Source: Quercus robur (Eukaryota > Streptophyta > Magnoliopsida > Fagales > Fagaceae). Taken from it: a DNA stretch of 64,000 nt. The stretch is taken from contig NC_065542.1 of NCBI RefSeq assembly GCF_932294415.1, positions 2,063,501 to 2,127,500 on the forward strand, in the 5' to 3' direction. Made by a program: the position numbers and the translations under genes. Of this stretch, positions 47,733-58,235 are shown piece by piece. The number at the start of each line of letters is the position of its first letter. Within the stretch, counting starts at the first letter, position 1. The notes beneath the pieces were generated by a model, which was given only the letters and a program-made list of their open reading frames with translations, searched no databases and was not told the DNA's origin.

Positions 47733-48810
47733 ATTCCCTTTGCCACGTGTTCTGAATAGAGTATGTATATGTTGCCATCTGTTTTGCTCCTTTGTTTCTG
47801 TTAACTGATACAACATGCCACCTCACATCTTAGAACTTGGAAATCACTTCTCTTGCTTCCTCTATTAGGTGTCCATAGGGAGTAAGCATGGGCGGAAGGA
47901 GAGAGTGGACACTTGTGCGTTAGGTTTAGGGTTGAAGCATAATTCAGGTTTTGTCAAACATGGAAAAAAGTAAGAAGTCCATCGTTGGAGACAGGAGAAT
48001 CTGGCTACAGAGTCCCCTTACGTTTAGGGTTTATAGATTTATCGGGCAAAAACCCAAATAAAAAAGTAAAATTTAAATGTGGAAAATTGTATATTTATTT
48101 AAGTAATGCTGATGTGTACAATTGTGAAGAGGTCAACTAAAAGTGGAATTTTATTTAGATGTTATAGAATTTTAGTTGAAGTAAAATTTTCAAGCTCTTG
48201 AAACATATATCTAATAGAGTATTACTTAAACTAAACTATTGTAACACTGATAAGATAATTACAAGTTAAAGAGAAATAATAAATATATAAGATATAAAGC
48301 CTAAAATAAAAATAAAAAGAAAATAGTGTTGATGTAGAAAATTGTGAGAGTTTCAGAGGTTTCGGTTATATATATATATATATATATATATAGATTAAAC
48401 ATTGCACCGATAGATTCATATCTGATATTATATTTAATCAATTTAATTTGATATTTTACAAAGAATAAAGAAATCTATATTTTTTATTTATATACTTCCA
48501 TGTGTGCCTAAAAAAGAAAACAAAATGTTGTTTGTTTGCATCTACTATATTCTTTTTTTAAAGAAAATAGTGCATCATTGACAAATGAGTTGCTTTTTTA
48601 AAGCTTGATGTACTCGTTGACGATGAGAGAACTTAGAAGAATACGAAGAATGTTTCAGCAAAAAAAAAAAAAAAAGAATACGAAGAATGGGAAAAGGCCA
48701 AGGGAAGAGTTGGAAAAGAGAGAGAGGAAGGCGTGTTCCTTGATGTCTTGGCATCAAATATCCCGGTCCATAGTTTTTATCAACCCCATTAATCGTAAGC
48801 AAGTGACTTG

Positions 48811-48843
<33 letters not shown>

Positions 48844-49023
48844 ATATTATATGCTCATTATAATATATGAATGTATAATTAATTTAAATAATTAATAAAT
48901 ACAGTTGTTGTGGTAGGCTGTCAACCAATATAAAATTTAATCACCTTATTAAAAATGAAAACTATACAAAATTTTGAGACTATGGTTTTGTTGTTATGGT
49001 ACTATTATTTATAAGTCTATCAC
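47733..49023. other. Intergenic, no gene recognised
   Basis: AT-rich spacer with a TA microsatellite (48367-48392), an A run (48660-48675) and a T run (48811-48839). The phrase GAATACGAAGAATG is doubled around the A run. Confidence 0.5.
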
Positions 49024-49199
49024 TTTTTTTGATAAATAGGATAATAATATAATAATACTTCAACTTATGGTGTCCGCTTTTTAATAATTATTCATTATCA
49101 TTAAGTTAAGATACCAATTAGAGTTTGGTGTATGTAGAATTTGAACCCAAAATCTCTTATTAGAATTATAACTCTATTTTAATAAATATAAGCAACTTA
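49024..49199 (-). repeat. Possible SINE, minus orientation
   Basis: Read on the minus strand, GGGTTCAAATTCTAC resembles a box B and the block ends near an A-rich tail (TTTTTTGATAAATAG on the plus strand). Box A is not convincing. It abuts the target site of the MITE that follows. Confidence 0.35.
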
Positions 49200-49208
49200 A
49201 ATTTCTTA

Positions 49209-49583
49209 AGCCAAAATGGGGGTATACCCCTTTCAAGCAAAATATGTAGCAAAATGTTCCTATTCTGAAACTATTTAGAAAAATGCCCTTGTTTTAAACT
49301 CAATTTAAAAAAAAAAAAATTGAGTTTCAATGAAAAACTTAGTTTTTTAAAAATCGAGTTATAGGCAATCAAACTTTCAAAAATAAAATAAAATAAAATG
49401 CATGGAACTCAAGTTCTATGCAATTTTTTTCAAGCAACTTGATTTTCGCCAAATTGAGTTTTTCTTTAAAACTTGATTTTTTAAAAATCGAGTTTCAAAA
49501 CAGGAGCATATCTCTAAATAGTTTCAGAAATAGGACATTTTGCTAGAACTTTTCGGCGAAAGGAGTATATCCCCATTTTGTCC
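49209..49583. mobile_element. Mutator-like MITE with ~95-bp terminal inverted repeats
   Basis: The left arm starts AGCCAAAATGGGGGTATACC and the right arm, reverse-complemented, GGACAAAATGGGGATATACT. Both arms continue through a GCAAAATGT..CCTAT block, CTGAAACTATTTAGA and CCTTGTTTT/CCTGTTTTG. It is flanked by AATTTCTTA (49200-49208) and AATTTTCTTA (49584-49593), a near-perfect 9-10-bp target duplication. Long TIRs and a 9-bp duplication indicate Mutator superfamily. Total 375 bp, non-coding. Confidence 0.75.
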
Positions 49584-49593
49584 AATTTTCTTA

Positions 49594-51501
49594 TAATTAA
49601 AAAGTGTATATTTTAGAAATATATATCAACTTTAATTGGGATTTGAAGGGTTATAATTTTATTTTGATGTTCTTTATGTATGTATATACATATATAAATA
49701 TAATTTTAAAACTTTGGTGGCCATGCCGCCAGAGGACTAAAACCTCTTCTTTTTTTTTTTCGTAAATGGCAACTCTTTGTGTGGTGGGTGATACTGGTGG
49801 GTGTCCTCAGCTTGGCCTACTATAAGATAACCACAAAAACTAGATAGATCAGTGTATGTACACTGACTATTTCATAACTCACGTCACGACAACCCAGAAA
49901 TCTTCGGTATTTTGTTGCTTGTCTTCAAAGCTAAACTATAAGTGGTGCCCTCTGTCATAATCAATGTTCCCAATCATGCATCTAAAATTCTAAACTTGAG
50001 AGCATTCAAAAAAAAAAAAAAAAATTCTAAACTTGAGAATTAAAGGGATCAAATTTCTCTGTACTTCTTTCTCAAAAAAAAAAAAAAAAAAATTCTCTGT
50101 ACTTGCCCTTAGGAGGTGTGACTACTGACTAGAACCCATTCTATTTCTAATAAGGTGGCTGAGGCTGAGCATTCAAGGAATTTATACTGGTATCAGAAAT
50201 TTTCAATTAAATGGGAGGGGAACATTGTTGAGACATGAGTTTTAAGTCTAGCTGGCTGTGTGTTAGACTATGAATGGAAATTTTTTTTGGAAGTTTTAAA
50301 CCAGCCAGAAGCTAATGGGTTGAGTTTAATAAGAAATTAAATTATAAAATGCAAAAAATGGAGAGAAAGTCTATAAATACAAAAATATGACAATTATTAA
50401 TGTGATAAATTATTAACGGTAAATAAAAATGATGTCAATGGCGAGTTAGATAAAACTAATTCTTCTTAAAAAAAAAAAAACTATCAAAACTTTGTCAACA
50501 ACTATTGCGATTTTTTTTTTTTTTTTGTTTGCTTAACCTATAGCATTGCTCCATTACGAAAGGCTGTCCTCCAAATATATATGTACTCTTTTGTTTGTTA
50601 ATGTATTTCATGACTTATGACAAGACCCATTACCTAAAATTGACATTGTCTTGCATGTCTTGTCTTTATCTGTGCCAAATTAAATAATTTTTATTTATCT
50701 TTTTAAACAAATTTTAATGAATTGTAATATAGTACTTTATTTCAGACACAAAAAATTATGAATTTGGTATTGTAACGCATACCTAATCAGCTAATCTCGT
50801 GCTTAAATAATGGATTTATGGTATCAAGTATCGACAAACCTATACTATAGTTTGATGGAAAATAACAAAGTGATAAGAGTTTTTTATGAATGGAAGGATT
50901 GGGAATTCGATATTCTTTGAGGCAGTAACGACATTATAAGGAGCATTCGCACCTTATCCCTTCTATGCGGTAGAGTTATTGATTGATTTGGTAAAAGTTG
51001 GTATGACAAAGTTAAGCATTATCGCTTTTTATATGCTAAAAGTTGGATTCTTCTAAAGAAAAATGTTACAATTTGGATGGAGCGAAATGCAACAAAACTT
51101 TGATTGATTGGAACATGGAATAGGAAAAGTATTTGTGTTTGTGAAATGATAAATTAATAGGAATTGGATAATAAAAAAATGGGGGTGGGGCTGGGGGGAG
51201 AGGAAGAGATGTCACATCTGACATCTATGGTATAACTAATAAATAGTGAGATTATAATATAAAACAATTATATGGTTGGAAAATGTTTTTTCATTTTAAG
51301 AAATGTATTATAGGAATAAACAAAAGAGGATGAGGTATATTATGCGACGGATGCATGATATGTTTTTCCACAAAAGAGAGGGGCAGACGTAAAATCCATA
51401 TGGAAGGTTTTTTTTTATAATTTTTTTTTCATGGCATTAACTTTTAATAAATACTTAAGGAAACTTTTAATTAATATTTTTTTAATGATAATTTGATAGT
51501 A
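49594..51501. other. Intergenic, no gene recognised
   Basis: Spacer with A runs (50008-50023, 50073-50090), a doubled phrase AATTCTAAACTTGAGA near 49986 and 50023, and AT-rich sequence. No coding or RNA gene is seen. Confidence 0.5.
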
Positions 51502-51579
51502 AAAAATGGGAGAATTTAAATTTTAGACATTTTCATTAGAAACACCAAATTGCATTTGTTAGATTACAAGGCTCTTAGA
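51502..51579 (-). mobile_element. Degraded SINE copy
   Basis: Reverse complement starts CTAAGAGCCTTGTAATCTAA and follows the same order as the SINE at 20238-20331 (GAGCCTTGTA, then TTGGTGTTTCTAATG, then a box-B-like end). Boxes A and B are degraded. Confidence 0.6.
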
Positions 51580-51593
51580 TTTTAATATATAAC

Positions 51594-52396
51594 TGTAAGG
51601 ACACAGTTTGAACCCTGGGCCCAAAAGTTAAAAGGACCTAGGCCCAAAGAGCGCAATACAATGAATTTGTAAAAAGTGGGTTGAAAAATTAGGATATAAT
51701 GAGTTGAGTAGCAATTGTAGTGGATCCAAATGACAATAAGGTAGAGATAGTTTGGTTTTTACTAAAGAAAAATAGTCTTCGGTACAATTCGAGGAAATCA
51801 ATTCTTATATATATTTCTTGAATTTGATTACAAGTACAGTTCCTTAGTGCTACAATATTCTTTTCTTAAAATTTTGATCCCCCTCTCTCATGGCCTCCTT
51901 CCTATTTTATATTATCCTTTTGTCTTCATCTTTGCCTCCACGTGTAGATTAGATTGTTAGTGTTGATCTCTGTCACATCAGCACCTTCCTGAAGTCTTTG
52001 GAGAGTAACTGTAAGGCTGAAAAACTACTGTTCAAGTATCACTTCCTCATTAATGTGACTAGAGGGTTAGCTGCAAAGCATTCAATGCGGTGGTAATAGC
52101 TTTCCCTTAGATATTTCCCACCTCCCAGTTGTCCTATATGTTCATAACGTATATCTTTATCAATAGAATTTTCCGGAATATCACCCTGAATGAAAGAACA
52201 CTCTTTTTTATCTCTACTTCGTTTAGCCAAGGAAACACTCCTCCTCGGCTTACCTTCCTCAGTATTCTCATTCGTAGCTTGCTCATGGAGTTTTGAGTCT
52301 TACATATTCATTACTGTTTATTTGTCTTCGAACTACAAAATGTCCTCAGATAAGGCCCAAGGCCTAACATATGTTCTTGGGCACCTTATCCCTACA
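51594..52396 (-). mobile_element. Solo LTR, family 1, minus orientation (803 bp)
   Basis: Read on the minus strand it begins TGTAGGGATAAGGTGCCCAA and ends GTCCTTACA, matching the start of the solo LTR at 45780-46552. It is flanked by a perfect five-base duplication, ATAAC (51589-51593 and 52397-52401), with no internal region. This is a clean solo LTR formed by recombination between the two LTRs of a former element. The two copies have diverged from each other and so are separate, older insertions. It lies 14 bp from the SINE head. Confidence 0.88.
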
Positions 52397-52401
52397 ATAA
52401 C

Positions 52402-53161
52402 AAAACTTGCAAATTTTTTTTTTTTTTTTTATAATTAACAAAAATTACACTTTGCATTCTAAAAATTATGAAAATTTACTACAACCAACCACATAATATA
52501 TAACAAAACTTGTCAACTGCACTCCATAGGGTATGAATAAAAATCTTTTATTCCACTTTGAGTGTTCCTCATGTTCTATCGATCGGAGTTTGTCTTCTTG
52601 CTTTGTAAAATAACTCCCGTTAAAAAATGCATATATAATTAAATACATGATATTATGTGATTGAAGAAATATAGTGTAGAACATTAAAGATCTGACAGAT
52701 AATTCTTATTTGGATGGACAGATGCAAGTCACGTGCGGTTTGCATGTAATCAATAGTTTTTAAGCTGTAAATCTATCTACAATGTGAAATTCATAAATTT
52801 GTTATAATTGAAATGGTTAATACCAGTTTTGGTACGAAGTGCAAACACCCTGGGGGAGTTTGCTTGCTTTTTAAATTTTTTTTTAATCATTCTTAGCATA
52901 GTTATAATCAGTGCTACATTTTTTTTGCTAGGTACCTTTAACTTTTTTTTATGAATAAAGGTACTATTAATCATTACTTAATAAATAATATTTATTTATT
53001 TTGCTTTTGTTAAACTGGTGCACTCAGAGGAATCGGGAAATTGAGTGGTGAAAAAATCAAAAAATTTTCCTAAGAATATTTTGAGGGATTTGTCAATTGC
53101 CTTTTCTCAAAACAGGGCAAAAGTAGATTCTCTTACAATCTGTAACTAAAAGAAATCAAAC

Positions 53162-53200
<39 letters not shown>

Positions 53201-53690
53201 CCAAGCAAATGATTGAACGTTCTATGAAGTGCACATTGGTCTTTGAGAGATTAGATTGTTAATTTGTTAGTAAAGCCTTTGTCAATTCTAACTAAGGATC
53301 CTCACGAGTCATGAACAGATAGGCAAAGATAAATGTTGAGATAGGTGGAAGTGGAACAATCGAATTGATTGATTAATCGTGAGATGGATAAGAGGGGTTT
53401 GATAATGCTACAAGGGTTATTATTTTGGTTACACAATAACAAAATTCTATGGCCCAAGGTCTGGGCCCAAATGAAACAACCAAGTACTAACCCAACACAG
53501 AACTATGTAAACGACCTGACCCAATTACTTATTATCATAAGATCAATTAAAAGATAAGTAAAATAAAAAGCATTAAAAATTAATAATAATATTTTTGCCA
53601 AAAGGCTAAACTTTTAGGCTTGAAGGATTTTATCATTTCAATGATACCATAATAACCAGAAGGTCCAGAAAAAGTTAACAAAAAAGAAGA
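52402..53690. other. Intergenic, no gene recognised
   Basis: AT-rich spacer with a T run (52417-52431) and an (AAT)n microsatellite at 53162-53199 (about 12 units). Confidence 0.5.
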
Positions 53691-53699
53691 ATGGTTGTT

Positions 53700-54290
53700 G
53701 ACAACAACAACAGTTGTTGTAGCCAAAGCTTAACCCTCTACTACTGAGGATGCAATCTCTAGTAAATCTGTTCTTAATGTTAAGAGTGAGCCCAACCATT
53801 AAACTCTAGCAAATTCACATTCAATAAATAAATGATCAATAATTTTCCCTTATTGCAAAAAAGTGCAGCACTTGTACAATTGTCCCTTGGAGTTTCCACA
53901 AAATTCTCTAGATTTAGGGTTTAGGAACTTGGACTCCTTCAAGCTAAGGATAGGCTTGATTCAGCAGCATCCAGTAAACTTTAGTCACCAAGAATGCACC
54001 AGTTTATTCACAAGGCCACACCATTAATCTGTACTCATTAAATTTTGAAATTGGGAGGTTCACTATTGAAGATGCATAATGTGGATAGTACACTTTCTTT
54101 ACCAAAGTAATATTCCATTGTGAGCTGATTCATGATCCAAATTCTTTTCAATTGATGTTTCTGGTGGCTTTCTTCTCCTAATACACAGTTTTGGCCAAAA
54201 GTCATTATTAGTAATATGTATTAAAGATAAATTTCTTAGGACAGAATGCAAAAAGATCCCTAGGGTTTGGGTCTGTACTATCAATTCTAC
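53700..54290 (-). mobile_element. LINE remnant (C-terminal zf-RVT region)
   Basis: Translations of the minus strand give GKIIDHLFIECEFARV and, upstream, a stretch with WPKLCIRRRKPPETS. The first is like the H-L-F-x-x-C-x-F-A block of the zinc-binding domain at the C-terminus of plant L1-type LINE reverse transcriptases. Several stops and frame changes interrupt it, so it is a dead fragment. Confidence 0.45.
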
Positions 54291-54763
54291 GTTATTAAAT
54301 CTAAAGGTTTTAAGAATTGTCTAATTAAGTTGACTCATCCATCTCAATTTTATTGACTCTAATTGATAAGAATCGATGTATGTACTATTTAAAAATATGA
54401 TATTTTATAGTAAAATAGTTATATACACACTATGTGACCATTTGAGAAGGGTGAGGTTTGGGTTGCATCACAGAGACAATAAGAGACAATCAACACAGAA
54501 AAAATATATACCTAAATTCAATTCCACGTAATTTTTGAAGCAAGAAACTAAACTACCAAGGAAATTAAGCACAAGTGCATAGAAATAACAATTTATATCT
54601 ATTCATTTAATCCCCTTTTTATAATACATGAAACTGTGTACTAGGAAATAACTTAATTAATATACAGCCTGCAAGAGTATAGAAATAATAAGTGATCTCT
54701 ATCTATTAATTCATTATCAATCCCTTGTTTAGAATACATGAAAACTGTGTACTAGGAAATAAC
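54291..54763. other. 3' flank of the WNK gene
   Basis: A phrase beginning GAAACTGTGTACTAGGAAAT and continuing AACTTAAT is present at 54630-54660 and again at 54740-54770, the second copy reaching the WNK stop codon, and TCTATCTATTAATTCAT/TCTATTCATTTAATCCC shows the same doubling. This is a diverged tandem duplication of about 110 bp across the gene end and 3' UTR. Confidence 0.6.
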
Positions 54764-55663
54764 TTAATCACATATTTCTGAAGTAGCAATATATAAACTA
54801 GTACCATAGTTTTCATCATTATCATCATCATCAAGTCCATCAAAGAATGAATCTTGGAGGAGCTCAGTGGCAGATGGTCTCTCAGACACTGGGGCCAGGC
54901 ACTTCTCAATGAACCCCTTGATCTCCAAATCTTTCACCTTGCTCATTGCCTGTGGTTTCACACCTGAGGTCACCTTCTTATATATCTTAGCCACACAATC
55001 ACACTCACTATATGGTATCTCCCTTGTCAACAACTCAAGCACACACATCCCAAAAGCATATATATCCACCTTCTCTGTATAATTCTCATCATATAGTTCC
55101 GGCGCCATAAACTCTGGCGTCCCAAGAATTGAATGTGCTACATGCTCCTTTTCCATCGCTGCTGCTAACCCGAAATCTCCAATCTTAACCTCACCAGTGT
55201 TATTATTGATAAACACATTGCTGCAATTAAGATCCCTATGAATTATGCATGGCTCATGCAAATGTAAATACTCCAAACCCCTCAGTATTTGCCTAGACCA
55301 CTTCTTCAAGGCCTTGGTTGAAATACGCCTGTGTTTCTTCCTATAATCCCTCAAATTCCCAGATGTGCACACCTCAGTTATGAAATTCAAAGCCATGCGG
55401 TCAACATCTATCCAAGCACTAAACAATTTGATGATATTATCATTCTCTAAAATTTTCAGCAACTGAACCTCTGAATTTAACCTTTGTAACATGGCCTTGT
55501 CATCGGTGAATCGGTTCAAGAAAACCTGATTCCAAGCCACCTCTATACCTTCTTGTTGATCAAAAGCCCTATAAACCTTCTTCACTGCTCCTACACCAAG
55601 CTTGTCACTGTATCTCCCATACCGACCTGTTGGATCAACCTCTTCAAAGAGCTCAAAGTCCAT
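54764..55663 (-). CDS. WNK11: WNK11-type protein kinase, 299 aa, intronless
   Basis: Cytosolic Ser/Thr kinase of the With-No-Lysine family. The glycine loop is GVGAVKKVY (residues 23-31), with the WNK catalytic lysine at position 28 in subdomain I. Subdomain II reads VAWNQV with Asn45 in place of the usual lysine. The catalytic loop is HRDLNCSN (142-149), with D144. The metal-binding motif is DFG (163-165). [11 protein letters not shown] follows, and the [13 protein letters not shown] end of the kinase domain is present. The domain is complete and the acidic tail (DDDDNDEN) is short, as in the small WNK8/10/11 group. A TATA box (56008-56015, minus strand) lies about 345 bp upstream of the ATG. 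The unusual point is Phe164, where WNKs usually have Leu. The gene symbol rests on overall similarity and length. Confidence 0.92.
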   Translation of the reverse strand: MDFELFEEVDPTGRYGRYSDKLGVGAVKKVYRAFDQQEGIEVAWNQVFLNRFTDDKAMLQRLNSEVQLLKILENDNIIKLFSAWIDVDRMALNFITEVCTSGNLRDYRKKHRRISTKALKKWSRQILRGLEYLHLHEPCIIHRDLNCSNVFINNNTGEVKIGDFGLAAAMEKEHVAHSILGTPEFMAPELYDENYTEKVDIYAFGMCVLELLTREIPYSECDCVAKIYKKVTSGVKPQAMSKVKDLEIKGFIEKCLAPVSERPSATELLQDSFFDGLDDDDNDENYGTSLYIATSEICD

Positions 55664-56926
55664 GTTTGATTATATATCAAACAAAAAAAAAGTCACACGC
55701 TGAAACCCTTTTGAAAGAAAGTAATCAAGAACTAGGAAAACAAAAGCACCCAGATGGGAAAAACACACGGATTCTTGAAAGAAAGGACTAAGAACGGTGA
55801 TCATATAAAAACCGAGGCAGAACAAATCACTAAGAAATAAGCCGTACGAGCTTCTTTTAGGTATAAAGTGTGACAAAACATGTTTACGATACTCTTAAGA
55901 GAGAGCAAAGTGAGCAAAGTGATCAAAGCAAAAAGAAGGCTAAACAGAATGATGAAGAAATTTTTTGATGTGAAGCTTTTGGGAGTGGGAAGCGATCAAA
56001 GGCAGCGTTTATATATGAAAAGGATTTAGGATTAAGATCAACTAGGGTTTTTAGTGTAACTCTATCCTAAAGTTACTATAATCCCATCCATCCATTTTAA
56101 ATGAATGGATTAGATTTTACCACATCATTAATAATTTTGATAAATACTAGAATTGTAATAGTCAAAGTTTATAACTTTAGAGGATTAGTAGGGTATTATT
56201 TTTGCTTTAGGATTACTAGGTTGAGTTATCCTAGGATTTGTTGTATTTACACCGTCAAATCCGGTGCTAATTTGGATGTAAAATCGATTTTCATAAGGAT
56301 TATTCTAAATTTATTTATAATATATTATTCTAGTAATATGATACTAAATTGAATTTTCATTATATTATCTCGTAAGATGATTCCCTTAATTCACTGGTGA
56401 TTTTTGTTTCTCCCTTGCGCTATAGAATCTGTCTAAGATTCTAATTTTTTTTTTTGATGGAATAACTTTTATTAATGAATTGGCATAATTAATTTTAATA
56501 TGTTGCCCTATTTTTTTATTTTTTTATTTTTACAGTTTTATATATATTTATTTATGGAGAGAAATCTGAAAGTTGACTTTACTTTAATTACTTGGGGGAA
56601 AAGAGTAAAAGGATAAGGATCAAAAAATACCTAAGGAGCTACGTGTAAATCAAACTTCCACATCATGGTAAAAGAATTAAAACTATTTATTTTTTTAAAC
56701 CGGCATTGTATATATAGCTTTTAAATGCTATTAAATTTATGACAATTCTTGTTCCCCCCCCCCCCCCCCCCTCCCCTCTCTAGATTTTTTTTTTTTGATA
56801 AGACCCCCTCTCTAGATTTGATTGCCAACTAACTACAAATACGATTCTAAAAAAAAAAAAAAAAAAAAAAAACTACAAATACAAATACTAGTAGCTAGGA
56901 TTAAGCTTTTCTTTAACCGACTATCT

Positions 56927-56962
<36 letters not shown>

Positions 56963-56988
56963 TAACCGACATTATACATAAGAATTAG
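55664..56988. other. Divergent spacer between the WNK and bZIP genes
   Basis: Holds the WNK leader (to about 55980) and its TATA box TATATAAA (56008-56015, minus strand). Further right lie a run of 18 C (56754-56771) and long A runs (56850-56871, 56929-56958). An open frame at 56101-56352 has no recognisable features. Confidence 0.6.
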
Positions 56989-56996
56989 TATAAATA
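56989..56996 (+). promoter_or_regulatory. TATA box of the bZIP gene
   Basis: TATAAATA, about 235 bp ahead of ATG 57232 and 115 bp ahead of ATG 57112. The following leader is CT-rich, as usual for plant 5' UTRs. Confidence 0.55.
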
Positions 56997-57111
56997 AATA
57001 TTCCTGTCCTCAAACCTTCAAACCCACCATCATATTTTTCTTTTTGCTCCAAGTCTCTCTTTTTGCGTTCATATTTTATTTGGCTTTTAGAGTTCTTCCT
57101 TGTGCTTAGTC

Positions 57112-57231
57112 ATGAACTACTGTCAAATTCTTATCATTCTCTTATTGCATTCTATATCTGTATTTTTATTATATTTTTTTCTACATCTACTCTTGAACTT
57201 TCTTAATTCTTTCAAATTTGGGAGAAAATTC
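57112..57231 (+). promoter_or_regulatory. In-frame 40-codon hydrophobic segment, possible former sucrose-control uORF
   Basis: ATG 57112 opens a 40-codon segment that runs without a stop into the bZIP ATG at 57232. It contains LLLHSISVFLLYFFLH, which resembles the C-terminal part of the conserved sucrose-control uORF peptide of S1-group bZIPs (recalled as HLVQSFSVVFLYWFY). In known S1 genes this peptide stalls ribosomes at high sucrose and is a separate frame. Here it would make an N-terminal extension. Caution: a CT-rich leader yields Phe/Leu/Ser in many frames by chance. Confidence 0.35.
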
Positions 57232-57615
57232 ATGTCGTCAACACTAGAAGTAAGTTTGGGGTCTGAAGTTGATGAATTCATGGATGAGAAAAAGGACGAG
57301 AGAGCGCTAGCAAATAGAGAAGCGGTAAAGCGTTCACGTATAAAGAAAGAAAAGGAGTGGGAGGACATTGTCAATGAAAAGAGCATGCTATTAGAGGATA
57401 TAAAGAACAAAAAAATTGACATTGAAAACTATGAGAACGACCATTCTACGACGGAGAAAGATAATAACTCTTTGAATGCTGATAATTTGATTTGGAATCA
57501 GTATCTGAATTGCATGAACTTGTACAAGGAAAAACTTGGGATTTCAGACCAGACACTCGAGACTCCGGCACCTATGTTCAATCATTGCGGCAGTCCCAGT
57601 TTCGACACTGATTAG
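57232..57615 (+). CDS. Diverged group-S-like bZIP protein, 127 aa (or 167 aa from ATG 57112), intronless
   Basis: Putative small nuclear transcription factor. From ATG 57232 the protein starts MSSTLEVSLGSEVDEFMDEK. The basic region ERALANREAVKRSRIKKEKE keeps the invariant N-x7-R spacing. The zipper is weak: following R by ten residues gives Ile, then Leu, Lys and Tyr at the heptad positions. EKDNNSLNAD aligns with the EAENSVLRAQ block of S1 bZIPs, and SLGSE plus the lack of introns and short length also fit group S. Basic-region residues usually Ser-Ala-Arg-Arg are Ala-Val-Lys-Arg, so DNA binding may be altered. Dimerisation by the normal zipper looks poor; it could act with a partner or be losing function. 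The start is uncertain because the upstream ATG is in frame. Confidence 0.7.
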   Translation: MSSTLEVSLGSEVDEFMDEKKDERALANREAVKRSRIKKEKEWEDIVNEKSMLLEDIKNKKIDIENYENDHSTTEKDNNSLNADNLIWNQYLNCMNLYKEKLGISDQTLETPAPMFNHCGSPSFDTD

Positions 57616-58004
57616 TTTGCTCTAATTTTAGTCTAAATTTAGTTGGAAATTTGAATGTTTATGGAATAAGTTTGCTTGACACAAGTTTGTGTCTTTAGGT
57701 AGATAGAGTCGATTGGAATGTTTTAATTTGCAGTAACTTTAGTCTTTTTATTCAAGTTGGTAGTGTCTAGGTTATCTTTCAGTAGCCTTTTATTAAGGTC
57801 TATTTTCGTCTTAATAAATTCGTTTCTTTGTTACATTAATTGCAAGTGAATTTTTATTTGGCCATTTTTTTTTTAATTGAGAAACAAACACACACGGAGA
57901 GGAAAAGAGGTTCTAATATAAAGACACACCACAATTTCACGAAAAAGCCATGGTAACTAATTAGTTATAGCATTATGCTACAATTTTACTCAATATTTTT
58001 TTAT
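57616..58004. other. 3' flank of the bZIP gene
   Basis: Probable 3' UTR to about 57840, where AATAAATTCG near 57813 could serve polyadenylation. Spacer follows. No gene is seen. Confidence 0.45.
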
Positions 58005-58235
58005 TAGGGATAAATTTTGATAAATCTACTATTGAATTATATTTTCTTCTTATATTCTCCATACTTGCAAAATTTCTAGAAAATTAAAAATCAATAGTTA
58101 TGTTATCAATAAATTGTTTAAATTACAAGTTTTTGTAGTTAAAAATTATATATAAAATATAAGCATATAGATCATATAGAGCGTAAAAAACATACAATTC
58201 ATCGGTTAAATTTTTAAATTATGTAACTTAATTTA
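58005..58235 (-). repeat. Dispersed AT-rich repeat, copy 3
   Basis: Reverse-complement copy of the repeat at 40005-40420 and 44480-44830, with ATAGTTATGTTATCAATAAA and TTAAATTACAAGTTTTTGTA blocks in the reversed order expected. Confidence 0.6.
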
